The position numbers and the translations under genes are program-made. From contig CARTDA010000005.1 of the NCBI GenBank assembly GCA_949066965.1, forward strand, positions 133,264 through 197,263: a DNA stretch of 64,000 bases, given 5' to 3'. The notes under the pieces are model-generated. The model saw nothing but the letters and a program-made list of their open reading frames with translations. It was not told the DNA's origin and did not search any database. Below, piece by piece: positions 18,035 through 27,627 of this stretch. The first letter of the stretch is position 1. Every line of letters starts with the position of its first letter. This DNA comes from COE1 sp949066965 (GTDB lineage: Bacteria > Bacillota > Clostridia > Lachnospirales > Lachnospiraceae).

Positions 18035-18549
18035 TGCAGTTTTTGGAAAAATATTTTGTCATGATATTGACAGCGACAGCAGGAACACTTGGGTACTGTC
18101 TGATTATCAATATCAAAAGGAATAAAATCATATACGGCTGTCTGGGTGGAATGTTCGCTACCTTTCTCTACTGTATCTGTGTGGAGTGTGGGTTGTCGCT
18201 GCTATTGCAGAACCTGATACCTGCGGCGGTGGCAACGCTGTACGCGGAAGTGCTGGCAAGGGTTGTAAAAGCGCCTGCAACGGTATTTCTTATTCCTGCC
18301 ATTATTCCGCTTGTGCCGGGGGGCAGATTGTATTACACCATGAGCGCAATTGTGGATGCGAACGTAGATGAGGCGAAGCTGTATGCGCATGAAACAATTA
18401 TCATAGCACTCGGGATTGCAGTCGGTATTGTGATTGTGTCACTGGCGTTTTACCATGTCAGTCACAAAAACATCCAGTTTAAAGTGCGGTTTGACAGAAG
18501 CATGTATCAGTTGGACAGTGTGCCGCGGGAGGGACACGAAGAGGAATGA
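18031..18549 (+). CDS. threonine/serine exporter, ThrE C-terminal half (DUF3815)
   Basis: The 172-residue protein is almost wholly hydrophobic, with about five membrane helices and the segment LIPAIIPLVPGGRLYYTMSA (residues about 88-107), the family signature with its PGG turn. The start at 18031 overlaps the stop of the previous gene as ATGA; ATG 18034 is equally possible. In Corynebacterium the two halves are one polypeptide, while in many Firmicutes they are split as here. Confidence 0.85.
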   Translation: MMQFLEKYFVMILTATAGTLGYCLIINIKRNKIIYGCLGGMFATFLYCICVECGLSLLLQNLIPAAVATLYAEVLARVVKAPATVFLIPAIIPLVPGGRLYYTMSAIVDANVDEAKLYAHETIIIALGIAVGIVIVSLAFYHVSHKNIQFKVRFDRSMYQLDSVPREGHEEE

Positions 18550-18632
18550 AATGTTCGAGCGTGTTTAAAAAATGTGATATTGTATGTTGGGCGGCATAGA
18601 TTATAGTAATAACTTTTTTGCGGGGAAAACAA

Positions 18633-20372
18633 GTGACCTGTAAGGAACGAATATTGTCAAATGACTATGCGGATATATTGGGAGATGTCATTTTACCGGA
18701 GGAATATCAGTATGAATTACCGTTTGATTACTGCTTTCATCGGTTAACTGGCGAATGGGGAATATTATACATAGACCGGAACAGTACAGAGGACTACAGA
18801 TTTGGACAGCGGGCATACGCCCTCATACCAAAATGCTATGGGCTGATGGAAGGCATCCCGGCACAAAATCTGAAGGCTTCGCAGAACACGGCGCTCAATA
18901 CGTTGAGTCTGGCGGAGTCGGGAATCCTGGCAGCACAGAGGGAGCCGCTTGGCCTTACCGGAAAAAATGTCACGATAGGTTTTATTGATACGGGAATTCG
19001 TTATCAGGAGCCTGTTTTTCGTGATTTTGCAGGAAGAAGCCGCATTGTAAGTATTTGGGATCAGACAATTCAGACTGGTATTCCTCCGGAGGGGTTCCAG
19101 TATGGAACGGAATACACCAATGAGATGATTAATGAGGCGCTTGCGAGCGATAACCCATTCTCTATTGTGCCAAGTACAGATGCAAACGGCCATGGGAGCG
19201 TAATGGCGAGCCTGGCAGCCGGGAGCTCGATTGAGAATGGCAGCTTCATAGGTGCAGCGCCTGACTGCCAGATTGCGGTTGTAAAGCTGAAAGAGGCGAA
19301 ACCCTACCTGAGGGACTATTACAAGATACCACCCGGAGTGCCATGCTACAGTGAGGCTGATATCCTGCAGGCGATTCAGTATTTGCAGAAATATGTGCTG
19401 ATTCTGACGCGGCCTCTTGTAATCTGCCTTGGGATTGGAACGAGTTATGGTGACCATACGGGTGCGGGACTGCTCGGAAGGTATCTTGACTATGTCAGCA
19501 CACAGAAAAGCAGGGTGACCGTCATCGCGGGCGGCAATGAGGGAAACGCGGCACATCATTATTTTGGTGAAATAAGTGACAGCCAGACGTACCATGACGT
19601 TGAGCTTCGCGTGGGGGAGGACAATAAGGGATTCATCATGGATTTGTGGGGCGATGCCCCGTATTTTTACAACGCAGCTATCGTGACGCCGGGCGGTGAG
19701 CGGGCGCGGTGGAACAATCCGAGGAATTACATTCCGCAGGAGTTCACGTTTGTCTATGAAAAGACAAGGATTGTGGTGGAATATCAGCTCGTGGAAACGC
19801 TTTCCGGTGCAGAGATTATCCGATTCCGTTTTTCGGATCCGACACAGGGGGTCTGGAGCATCCGGATTAATTCGGAGGGGAATACGGTAGGCGGGCAGTT
19901 TCACATATGGCTGCCCATCACAGACTTTTTGTGGTCTGAAACGTATTTTCTGGAGCCGAATCCGTATACGACAATCACGGAGCCCGCATATGTCCACAGC
20001 GTTGTGACTGCAGCCGCCTACCAGATTACCAATGACAGTATCGCGGCAAGCTCCGGGCGCGGTTACGCGCGGGATAATTATATTGTACCGGATATCGCGG
20101 CGCCTGGCGTCAACGTATCGACTCCGTTCGGGGACAGGAGCGGAGCGAGTGTGGCGGCAGCCATCACGGCAGGCGGCTGTGCACAGCTCATGGAATGGGC
20201 GGTCGTGGACAGCAATGACATTCTGGTCAATTCCGTCAACATCAAAAACTACCTTATCCGGGGCGCGGAGCGCGACAGCTTTATGGAGTTCCCGGATAGG
20301 GAATGGGGGTATGGACGGCTCGACGTGGCGGGGGTGTTTGAGTTTCTTGCCGGGATTGGGAGAGGGGGATGA
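18633..20372 (+). CDS. S8 family (subtilisin-like) serine peptidase
   Basis: The protease is about 579 residues with an intact triad: Asp119 in GFIDTGIRY, His187 in ANGHGSVMA and Ser506 in SGASVAAAI. A domain of about 200 residues lies between His and Ser around a beta-rich insert, as in the Clostridia-type Csp-like subtilases. No signal peptide is visible, so it may be cytoplasmic or released by another route. GTG 18633 was chosen as start because CGGGG lies about 8 nt upstream; TTG 18618 is the alternative. It does not appear to be in an operon. Confidence 0.85.
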   Translation: MTCKERILSNDYADILGDVILPEEYQYELPFDYCFHRLTGEWGILYIDRNSTEDYRFGQRAYALIPKCYGLMEGIPAQNLKASQNTALNTLSLAESGILAAQREPLGLTGKNVTIGFIDTGIRYQEPVFRDFAGRSRIVSIWDQTIQTGIPPEGFQYGTEYTNEMINEALASDNPFSIVPSTDANGHGSVMASLAAGSSIENGSFIGAAPDCQIAVVKLKEAKPYLRDYYKIPPGVPCYSEADILQAIQYLQKYVLILTRPLVICLGIGTSYGDHTGAGLLGRYLDYVSTQKSRVTVIAGGNEGNAAHHYFGEISDSQTYHDVELRVGEDNKGFIMDLWGDAPYFYNAAIVTPGGERARWNNPRNYIPQEFTFVYEKTRIVVEYQLVETLSGAEIIRFRFSDPTQGVWSIRINSEGNTVGGQFHIWLPITDFLWSETYFLEPNPYTTITEPAYVHSVVTAAAYQITNDSIAASSGRGYARDNYIVPDIAAPGVNVSTPFGDRSGASVAAAITAGGCAQLMEWAVVDSNDILVNSVNIKNYLIRGAERDSFMEFPDREWGYGRLDVAGVFEFLAGIGRGG

Positions 20373-20441
20373 TGAGAAGATGATTTTGATGTTTTTTTCA
20401 ATCAAAGCGGTGAATTAAGGCGGAAATAAAAAGTGATTACT

Positions 20442-21047
20442 ATGAAGAAAGAAGGAGATACTATAGAAAAATTTGCAGTAATTGACACAGAGACAAACTG
20501 GAATGACGAGGTCATGTCGATTGGCATCGTCGTCGCTGATTCAGAAACAAGGAATAAAGTGGATTCCAGATATTACATAATTGACCCAGAATACAAAGTG
20601 GGTGGAATGTTCTCCTATGAATTGCGGCTTGGTAGGGAAGGTACGCACGTTGCCGATAGAAAACATGCGTTAAAAAGCATGAAACATTGGCTGGATGCCT
20701 ATCATGTGCAGAAATTATTTGCATACAATGCATCTTTTGATAAGCGGCATCTGCCAGAATATTCGGGGTATATGTGGTATGACATCATGCGTCTGGCAGC
20801 ATACCGTCAATATAATAAGGCGATACCGGATTCTGCGGAATGCTATAAGACGGGAAGGCTAAAAAGCGGATATGGCGTTGAAAATGTACTGAAAATGCTT
20901 CGTAAGGATAAGCAGTACAGTGAGACACACAATGCGGTTCTGGATGCGGAGGATGAGCTGCAAATCATGCAGCTGCTGGGATACGGAATCCATGAATACG
21001 AGATAGCGCTTTTAGCGGATAAGTGCACCGGCGGCATAGCATTGTAA
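20442..21047 (+). CDS. DEDDh-type 3'-5' exonuclease-like protein
   Basis: The protein is about 201 residues. The motifs of the DnaQ/RNase T superfamily are present: VIDTETNWNDE (Exo I, Asp and Glu), AYNASFDKRHL (Exo II, Asp) and THNAVLDAEDEL (Exo III with the DEDDh histidine). It is short and stand-alone, so proofreading, RNA trimming or defence are all possible. The start is unclear. ATG 20442 has a poor site, GTG 20433 is also in frame, and the best AAGGAG (20451-20456) points to an ATA at 20463. A terminator separates it from the next gene. Confidence 0.72.
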   Translation: MKKEGDTIEKFAVIDTETNWNDEVMSIGIVVADSETRNKVDSRYYIIDPEYKVGGMFSYELRLGREGTHVADRKHALKSMKHWLDAYHVQKLFAYNASFDKRHLPEYSGYMWYDIMRLAAYRQYNKAIPDSAECYKTGRLKSGYGVENVLKMLRKDKQYSETHNAVLDAEDELQIMQLLGYGIHEYEIALLADKCTGGIAL

Positions 21048-21101
21048 AACTTGAAAAAGTCACCTAAAGTTATGTATTTCTTTTATTGTAAAAATATGGT
21101 A

Positions 21102-21142
21102 AGCTATTAGTAATGATATTACGAAGTACTAATAGCTTTTTA
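21102..21142 (+). terminator. terminator after the exonuclease-like gene
   Basis: A perfect 11-bp stem AGCTATTAGTA / TACTAATAGCT is followed by TTTTTAT. The family B repeat begins at the very next bases. Confidence 0.85.
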
Positions 21143-21279
21143 TGCACATGGGCGTCCAAAGGAAATATGTCAGCGAGCTGACGGACACCCGGCGCGCGAG
21201 TAGTGGAGAAGGTCATTCCCCTACTCGATTGTGCATCCTCATGCAGGGGAAATATGCCGCTAAGGCGGTGCATTCGGCT
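21143..21279. repeat. family B modular repeat, site 2
   Basis: One full module (21143 to about 21230) is followed by a shortened second one. The hairpin arms differ from site 1 (TGTCAGC/GCTGACG instead of GCAGC/GCTGC), but the stem, the AAAGGAAA-like bulge, and the GAGTAG..GAAGGTCATTCCCCTACTCGATTG block are kept. It ends about 50 nt before the HD-ATPase gene. Confidence 0.75.
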
Positions 21280-21327
21280 TGGTACCAAAGAGTATTTGCA
21301 GAGATACAAAAGTAAGGTGGTCAGAGG

Positions 21328-24300
21328 ATGATGATGAAACGGTCAAGTGTATTGGAGGATACGAAGCTGTGGCATGTTTATTTGAATAAATTGCCGGCAA
21401 ATGATGAAAGAATAACCTGGATGAAAAAAGTTTATGAAACGGCTGTAATAAATTTAAAGGAAGTAGCGCAGGAATTCAGAAATTATACGCTGCATGATGA
21501 GACACATGTTTTAAATGTGCTGGACGCCATGGGCGGGCTGCTGGGTGACTGGACGGAGAAACTGACGGCTGAGGAAATTGAGCTTCTGATTCTGGCGGCA
21601 TCGCTGCATGACCTGGGAATGGTTTACACAGAAGATGATAAGGCGTTTTGCTTTGAGGATGAGGCGGGTTACAAAAAGTTTTTGGCAGAGCATTGTCCGG
21701 AGCTGATTGGCTATACGCCAGATGACTGGTCAGAAGAGGTTCGGCAGTGGTATCTTCGCACACTGCATCCGTTTCGGGTTTCTGATGTGTTGTCGGGTAA
21801 TACGTGGAAGGATTTGTTTGCGGGCTGTCCCATGCAAATTATTTCGAAACGGTATATTTTAGCCGTCTGTCAGGCACATGGGGAAGAACCAAGGGAACTA
21901 CAGAACAATCCGGATTTGCAATATCTGGAAGCAGGTAATGTGGATCCCTTGTTTTGTGCGCTGCTGCTTCGGCTGGCGGATTTGCTGGATTTTGACGATA
22001 CGCGTGCACCGAAAGTGCTGTATGGCAACACGGCATACAGTGAAAAGAGCCGTGAGGAATGGGACAAACATCAGGTGTCGGCGGGCTTTCGGTACCCGGA
22101 TTCGCCGTCTGCGAAGGAACTGCCATATAAAGCGCAATGTAAAAATCCGGCGATTGAGCACGCAGTCAGGAACTTTCTGGACTGGGTGGATGATGAACTG
22201 GGGAACTGCGTCAGGCTACAGAGATATTGCAAAACAGGATGGCGACAGGAATTTACGTTTCCGCGTGCAGTTTCGCGCAAGGAAATTGAGTCTGACGGAT
22301 ATATGAGCGGTGACTTTTGCCTTACAATGGATCAGGATCGGATTCTGACGCTGTTGATGGGGGAAAATCTTTATGATAATCGCGATGTGTTTGTGCGTGA
22401 GCTGTTACAGAACGCAATTGATGCGACGCTGCTTCGCGGTCAGATGGATTCTTCGTTTGTGCCGGAAGATGCGCGCATTGATTTCTGGGAATGGAGTGAC
22501 AGTGAGGGAAATCTGTGGTTCCGGATCGACGACCAGGGGACTGGAATGACACTGGGTATGATGCAGCGCTATTTTTTGAAGGTTGGAAATTCTTACTATA
22601 CGTCGCAGGAACTGAAAAGGGATTTATCTGCCCATGGTCACACAAAAGAGTTTCGTGGAATCAGCCGTTTTGGAATTGGTTTTTTATCCTGTTTTCTTTG
22701 CGGAGACAGCGTTGAGGTGTCAACACTTTACTTTGAACCCCGGAAAAATAGCCGGGAGGAGGCGATTTCGCGAAAATCGGAGATAGTAAGGTATGGGCTA
22801 CGGCTTCATGTAACTGGTCTGACAGGCTATTATACACTTAAAAATCAGGCAGAGAACCATCAGGCGGATGCACCGCTTCCTATGCCGAGCTTTTACGATG
22901 ATAGCAGCGGCAGAATGGAACGGAATGGTTACAGGGCAAAGCCGGGGACATCCATTGTGCTTCGCCTGAATCCGGGAAAGCTAGGAGCTTTGAATCTGCG
23001 TGAAACGGTTGAAAAATATCTCTGTGCTGCAAGGGTTCCTGTATATTATAATGATAAGCGGGTGGGACGGACTTATACAGAAGCAATACAGACAATTCAT
23101 GAAATGGCAGGAGAGAATATTTATGAATTGAGTGCGGAGCTAAAAAAGAAATTTGATGAGCAGTTTCCGGCTGTTCGGGAAAATTATCCTAAGATTGTGA
23201 TGACGGTGATACCACTTGATACTGAGGAAAATCAAGTTCTGCCGGATTTTTCAGGTGTGATTGTAAAATATGAAGTACGATTTGAGAAGGAGTTACGGTG
23301 GAGGGCAAAGGATCAGGATTATATAGTGACTGCTCATGTAGATTGTACGTATGAAGATGTTCCAATTATCACTTTTTTAAGTGAAAATACAAGAGGTCAT
23401 ATTTTTATAGAAGATAAAGATAGGCGAATAGTAATGGACGGTTGGCAAGATTTAAGAAAGGGATATGGAGTAGCAGAAACGGACGCTATAGGGGAAGTAT
23501 TTGAAACATTTGTTTCTTGCCCTGAAACAGAAGGTCAGTTAGGAGAATCATGGAATCCATTTCGGGGGCAAATGAGATTGGAAGATGTTTGGAGTTATTA
23601 TTCAAATTATTGTCATGAAAAAGGTATGAACTTTGGTATTGATGAATGTCAGTGCTTTGGTATGAATTCAATATTGGGATTAAGGCAAAGTTTCAATATT
23701 GCATGTGTATATCGAGGTGTGGTAGCAGATGAGGTACGTTATAATTATGCTCGTGAAAATGGGTGCAATATAATATTTTTGTTAGATGGCGAATGGAAAC
23801 CTATGGTTCAAGTGAGTCGTTCTAAAATAGTGGACTTACCATTAAAAGTGTTGGTGGTAATTAGTGGTCTTTTAAATAAACATTCTGTTCTCCATAACAA
23901 TATGTATGCATTGAAGGAGTGGAATAATGTTCCTTTAACAGAGTGGAGAGAAATCGTTAATTCTTCTGTAGGGCAGTGGATGACTCGAAATAATCAAAAT
24001 TGTGTAGAAGAAATTATACAGACTTTTCAAAAAAAGGTAGATTTAGGATTGGAATTTCATGATGGGATACATGCAATATTTGGTCGCGATATAAAGCATA
24101 TCATATATAAGTATGCGCTTGCTTATCTACAGGATAATTATTCCATGACAATAAATTATGAGCAGGGACAGATTATATCATTTTACCCAAAAGAAAAAGC
24201 TTCGAACGAAGATGTGTATGATATTTTCCCACCAATGATGTTCTGTAAGGCTGCAAGTGATGAAAGTCGAAAATATATTTGTAATGCTGATTCAAATTAT

Positions 24301-24552
24301 CGTAGGGGAATTACATCGGATCATCCGTTTATCATATGGCTTTTGGAAAATGCGGCTCGCTTGAAACAATATTTTGAACGGCAATTTCAACAGATTGTAC
24401 AATGTCTCTACCAGAAAGAAGCCAAAGAAATTATTCGGGAGTACAGTATGATTCGTGAACAGCTCAGTTCATTATCAACCTACCATAATTTGAATGTAAA
24501 GTCACTTCCAAAGATAAGTATTGAAGATTTTTGGACGGCGGATGAAGAATAA
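21328..24552 (+). CDS. HD-domain plus Hsp90-like ATPase protein, mosaic
   Basis: The 1074-residue cytoplasmic protein has an N-terminal HD hydrolase-like region: His56 and His60 in LHDETHV, then His94-Asp95 in ASLHDLGMVY. A GHKL/Hsp90-type ATPase follows, with Asn362 in VRELLQNAIDA, Asp401-Gly in IDDQGTGMT and the lid motif at FGIGFLS (residue 448). From about residue 640 no domain is recognised. GC content falls abruptly near 23250: hand counts of single 60-nt lines give 55 percent at 22501 and 27 percent at 23581 and 24001. The ORF stays open throughout. The architecture resembles Hsp90/MORC-like prokaryotic proteins linked with defence or stress. Function is not known to me. ATG 21328 has AAGGTGG upstream; two more ATGs follow directly. 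Confidence 0.8.
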   Translation: MMMKRSSVLEDTKLWHVYLNKLPANDERITWMKKVYETAVINLKEVAQEFRNYTLHDETHVLNVLDAMGGLLGDWTEKLTAEEIELLILAASLHDLGMVYTEDDKAFCFEDEAGYKKFLAEHCPELIGYTPDDWSEEVRQWYLRTLHPFRVSDVLSGNTWKDLFAGCPMQIISKRYILAVCQAHGEEPRELQNNPDLQYLEAGNVDPLFCALLLRLADLLDFDDTRAPKVLYGNTAYSEKSREEWDKHQVSAGFRYPDSPSAKELPYKAQCKNPAIEHAVRNFLDWVDDELGNCVRLQRYCKTGWRQEFTFPRAVSRKEIESDGYMSGDFCLTMDQDRILTLLMGENLYDNRDVFVRELLQNAIDATLLRGQMDSSFVPEDARIDFWEWSDSEGNLWFRIDDQGTGMTLGMMQRYFLKVGNSYYTSQELKRDLSAHGHTKEFRGISRFGIGFLSCFLCGDSVEVSTLYFEPRKNSREEAISRKSEIVRYGLRLHVTGLTGYYTLKNQAENHQADAPLPMPSFYDDSSGRMERNGYRAKPGTSIVLRLNPGKLGALNLRETVEKYLCAARVPVYYNDKRVGRTYTEAIQTIHEMAGENIYELSAELKKKFDEQFPAVRENYPKIVMTVIPLDTEENQVLPDFSGVIVKYEVRFEKELRWRAKDQDYIVTAHVDCTYEDVPIITFLSENTRGHIFIEDKDRRIVMDGWQDLRKGYGVAETDAIGEVFETFVSCPETEGQLGESWNPFRGQMRLEDVWSYYSNYCHEKGMNFGIDECQCFGMNSILGLRQSFNIACVYRGVVADEVRYNYARENGCNIIFLLDGEWKPMVQVSRSKIVDLPLKVLVVISGLLNKHSVLHNNMYALKEWNNVPLTEWREIVNSSVGQWMTRNNQNCVEEIIQTFQKKVDLGLEFHDGIHAIFGRDIKHIIYKYALAYLQDNYSMTINYEQGQIISFYPKEKASNEDVYDIFPPMMFCKAASDESRKYICNADSNYRRGITSDHPFIIWLLENAARLKQYFERQFQQIVQCLYQKEAKEIIREYSMIREQLSSLSTYHNLNVKSLPKISIEDFWTADEE

Positions 24553-24649
24553 GTATTTTTTTCAAAACCCCCATCTCCCTGCATAATTTTCCGAAAGTGA
24601 GAAATGCTAAGACAAACACAGTAACTTAGCAACTCATGGAGGATTTATT

Positions 24650-25807
24650 ATGAAAAAGATATTGATAAAAGAAAAACCAGTCAACACCAGAAAATCAATG
24701 GCACACAAGGCCGTTCTTACAGCAGTCTGCCTTACCTGTGCGCTCTCGATATCTGCGTGCGGCAAGCGTAGTAACACGAACCAGAACAAAGACCCGCTGA
24801 CAGGCGTGGACCAGTCCCAGACCAATGAGAGCGGCAGCAGTGACGGCGCAAACGAAGACGGCACTGAAGGTGGTTCCGGTGCCGCGGCAGGCGACTACAG
24901 CGATTTTGATGCGATGATAGGGGACGAAAATACCGACCCCAACAGTATTATTGACTATATCAACACCAATATTGCAGGCGCCGCAGTGAGTGATGTAATG
25001 AATTTTTTTAAAGGCCTGTTAGGCTTTGGCAGCGATGTCAGGGACATTGATTTTACAAGGCTCGAGGACAGCAGACAGTATATGCCGGAGGACATGATAG
25101 CCTTTATGGAGCTGATGCGTCTTGAGGGTGATACGCCGTCAATGGCAATGTCCAATGAAGAAAACAGGAAAGTAATCAACATGACACTGTCAGAAATGTT
25201 AGAGCGTGCACTGCTGTTTGAGCAGCATCTGGCAAAATATCCAAATGAAACGTCCTCCGATGCCGCGGCAAGATTGTATGAGGAAATAGCAACCAACGCA
25301 ATCAGCGGCGGGTATGACAAGACACAAGGCATTGAGCACTATTACAAGGGCGAGACAAATGACGTGGTCGACAGGGAATCGCTTCAGTATTACCAGCAGT
25401 TTGCAGATGCAAATAAGGACAGCAACCTCGGAAAAATCGTTGCAGAGTATATCAATGTTTTACAGTCAAACGACTTTAAGATTAACGACACCATGGAAGA
25501 GTTTTACAGGGGCCTGCATGACAGGCTTGATGTAAAAAATATCAGCAGCACCGGTGCAAACACGCAGGACACAAACGCCAATGGAACCAATAACAATGGA
25601 ACCAATTCGAATGGGACAAATACAAATGGCTCAACTACAGTAAATCCCGGCGGTGCGAGTACGAACGGTGGCAATGCCACAGGCACAAACACCAACGGAA
25701 CAGAAAATGAGGGGACGAGTCCCAGTGAGACAGACACGAACAATACAAACACTGCGCGGAACAGTGATGCCGCGGACACAGTAATACAAGGAAATATATC
25801 AAAATAG
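24650..25807 (+). CDS. secreted lipoprotein with Asn/Thr/Gly-rich tail
   Basis: The 385-residue protein has a basic N-terminus, a hydrophobic stretch and a lipobox SISAC (Cys near residue 38), so it should be lipid-anchored outside the membrane. A Ser/Gly/Glu-rich linker follows. The helical middle (residues about 85-300) has no recognised domain. The last 85 residues are an NGTN-type low-complexity repeat in which Asn, Gly and Thr recur, resembling a cell-wall-spanning or glycosylated linker. GGAGG precedes ATG 24650. The signal peptide is unusually long before the hydrophobic core. Confidence 0.75.
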   Translation: MKKILIKEKPVNTRKSMAHKAVLTAVCLTCALSISACGKRSNTNQNKDPLTGVDQSQTNESGSSDGANEDGTEGGSGAAAGDYSDFDAMIGDENTDPNSIIDYINTNIAGAAVSDVMNFFKGLLGFGSDVRDIDFTRLEDSRQYMPEDMIAFMELMRLEGDTPSMAMSNEENRKVINMTLSEMLERALLFEQHLAKYPNETSSDAAARLYEEIATNAISGGYDKTQGIEHYYKGETNDVVDRESLQYYQQFADANKDSNLGKIVAEYINVLQSNDFKINDTMEEFYRGLHDRLDVKNISSTGANTQDTNANGTNNNGTNSNGTNTNGSTTVNPGGASTNGGNATGTNTNGTENEGTSPSETDTNNTNTARNSDAADTVIQGNISK

Positions 25808-25873
25808 TTTCAATTGACATTTCCCCATGCCTGTGATAGCGTTAAGGTATCAATAATAGAAAGGTGTGGGGAT

Positions 25874-26362
25874 ATGCCATATATTATGACAATTGTGTCA
25901 CTTTTTGCAGGGGACGGCATCATTAAGCATTTTGTGGAAAAAGGCGAAGGTGCGGGCGGCAGATTGCAGTTAAGTGAAAAAATAGTCATAAAAAAATACC
26001 ATAACAAGGGCGCCATGCTGAATATAGGAGAGAAGCACCATCGCTTTGTCGCACTGCTCTCGCTCGTGTTCAGTGCCTTTGTGACAGGAATGTTTGTCGT
26101 GACGCTCGGCATGAAAGGCAGGGTGCTGTTAAATACAGGTCTTGCCCTGATACTCGGGGGAGCCTACAGCAATACATACGACCGCCTGAAAAGAAAATAC
26201 GTGGTCGATTATTTTTCTTTTCATATAGACACAGGAAAGTGCAGGCTCCGGATATGGAAAAGGCTTGTGGACAGGCTGAACACCATTGTGTTTAACCTCG
26301 CTGACTTTGGAATCATAATTGGCTCCATGTTGTTCGTGATAAGCGGGCTGGATAAAAATTGA
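25874..26362 (+). CDS. lspA: signal peptidase II-like protein (LspA)
   Basis: The 162-residue membrane protein has the prolipoprotein signal peptidase pattern: an aspartate and lysine at the end of the first helix (DGIIKHFVE), NKGAMLNIGE, LILGGAYSNTYDRLKRKYVVDYF with the first catalytic aspartate, and NTIVFNLADFGI with the second. Four membrane helices can be placed. It is divergent in the first loop, so it may be a second LspA paralogue. Its position after a lipoprotein gene is suggestive but there is no proof of a pair. ATG 25874 was chosen because a GGTGTGGGG site lies just upstream. Confidence 0.82.
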   Translation: MPYIMTIVSLFAGDGIIKHFVEKGEGAGGRLQLSEKIVIKKYHNKGAMLNIGEKHHRFVALLSLVFSAFVTGMFVVTLGMKGRVLLNTGLALILGGAYSNTYDRLKRKYVVDYFSFHIDTGKCRLRIWKRLVDRLNTIVFNLADFGIIIGSMLFVISGLDKN

Positions 26363-26398
26363 ACCGGACAGGAATCGTCTGTCCGGTTTAATTTTTTT
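26362..26398. terminator. bidirectional terminator lspA / arcC
   Basis: A perfect stem AACCGGACAG / CTGTCCGGTT is followed by TTTAATTTTTTT on the plus strand and lies between convergent genes. Confidence 0.9.
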
Positions 26399-27329
26399 AA
26401 GCGGTAATAACAGTCCCCACTTTTTCGTTGACTGCGTCTGCCGTTTTGGTGAGGGACGTGATGACAACCCTGCCGGAGGGAACGGCTTCGAGATAGGAGA
26501 TTGCAGCCATAATTTTCGGAAGCATGTCCGTCTCGCCGAACTGCCCGTCCGCAATATACTTTTTGGCATCGGCGACAGTCATTGTTTTTAAGGGCTGCTC
26601 GCTGTCTTTTCCAAAGTCCAGGTACACATAATCGACGCTTGTCAAAATCAGCAGCTCGTCCGCCTTTAAGTCGGATGCAAGCCGGCCTGCGATACTGTCC
26701 TTTTCGATTACGGCGGAGGCGCCTTTTAACACATGCTGCTGCTCAATGACGGGAATACCGCCGCCGCCGCATGCGATGACTATCTGGTCGGCATCAGAGA
26801 GCGCCTTGATTGCCTCGATTTCAACAATGTCAATCGGCTGTGGCGCGGCAACAATCCTGCGGTAGCCGTTTTCTTGCTGTGTCACGTAGTTTCCCTTATT
26901 CACCTCGATGTCGGCGTCCTCCTTGGACATATATCTTCCAATAGCCTTTTTGGGTTCATAAAATGCCTCGTCATATGGGTCGACAGTCACCTGTGTCAGA
27001 ATCGTGCTGACCGGTTTTGAGATGCCGCGGCTTAAAAGCTCGGATTTGAGGGAGTTCTGGATATCATAGCCCACATATCCCTGGCTCATCGCAGAACACA
27101 CGCACATGGGCGCGGGCGTATAATCCGGATAAATCCGGCGCAGCTCGGTCATTGCCTTGTGAATCATGCTCACCTGGTGTCCATTGCTATGCGTGATTGT
27201 CAGCTGGTAATCAGCCTCCACTAAGTCCGCGAGAGCCTTTGCAGTTTTCCTGACGGCATCAAGCTGTTTGAGGATTGTGGAGCCCAGCGCATCATGTCCC
27301 AGCGCGACGACGACTTTCTTTTTGCTCAT
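26397..27329 (-). CDS. arcC: carbamate kinase
   Basis: The 310-residue amino acid kinase-family enzyme makes ATP from carbamoyl phosphate and ADP. Signatures include VVVALGHDALG near the N-terminus, NPSxG-like STILKQL, QQENGYRRIVAAPQPIDIVE, VIACGGGGIPVIE and DLKADELLILTSVDYVYLDFG. No arginine deiminase or transcarbamylase lies nearby, so the carbamoyl phosphate source is not shown here. The normal N-terminal GGNA is changed to GHDA in this protein. A palindromic operator lies before it. Confidence 0.92.
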   Translation of the reverse strand: MSKKKVVVALGHDALGSTILKQLDAVRKTAKALADLVEADYQLTITHSNGHQVSMIHKAMTELRRIYPDYTPAPMCVCSAMSQGYVGYDIQNSLKSELLSRGISKPVSTILTQVTVDPYDEAFYEPKKAIGRYMSKEDADIEVNKGNYVTQQENGYRRIVAAPQPIDIVEIEAIKALSDADQIVIACGGGGIPVIEQQHVLKGASAVIEKDSIAGRLASDLKADELLILTSVDYVYLDFGKDSEQPLKTMTVADAKKYIADGQFGETDMLPKIMAAISYLEAVPSGRVVITSLTKTADAVNEKVGTVITA

Positions 27330-27384
27330 ATATAAAAACCTCCTGAAAAATTATTCTGATATTCTGATAGTTTCCTGCCCATTT

Positions 27385-27402
27385 ATACTGAGCGGTCAGT
27401 AT
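27385..27402. promoter_or_regulatory. 18-bp palindromic operator candidate upstream of arcC
   Basis: The dyad ATACTGA-GCGG-TCAGTAT has perfect 7-nt arms, about 55 nt upstream of the arcC start. On the minus strand it lies between a TTGAAA and a TATAAA-like -10, so a bound protein would block transcription. The form resembles TetR-family operators. No such regulator is in the window. Confidence 0.5.
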
Positions 27403-27535
27403 TTTCAAGCATGCTCTAGTATAAGTATAGCAAATTGCAGGTGGAATGTACACTGAAAAATGGATTTTTACGCATTACCGGAGCGGGTGACAGGAACAAA
27501 ACGGCATTTTGTTTTGCGCGTTACATAATATTGCA

Positions 27536-27564
27536 TTGACAGTGTTTTTTTAGGGTGTTATCAT
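27536..27564 (+). promoter_or_regulatory. promoter of the HTH-PfkB kinase gene
   Basis: A consensus TTGACA (27536-27541) and TATCAT (27559-27564) are 17 nt apart, 63 nt before the start codon. Confidence 0.75.
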
Positions 27565-27627
27565 TAAAAAAATAGCAAATAATGGCACTTTCTATAGATT
27601 TTAGTAGATAGAGAAAAGGAGTTTATA

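Noticed and set aside
25560..25770. DNA tandem repeat of interest in the lipoprotein tail
   Set aside because: It is codon-level low complexity (Asn, Gly, Thr) with irregular units, common in wall-spanning linkers.
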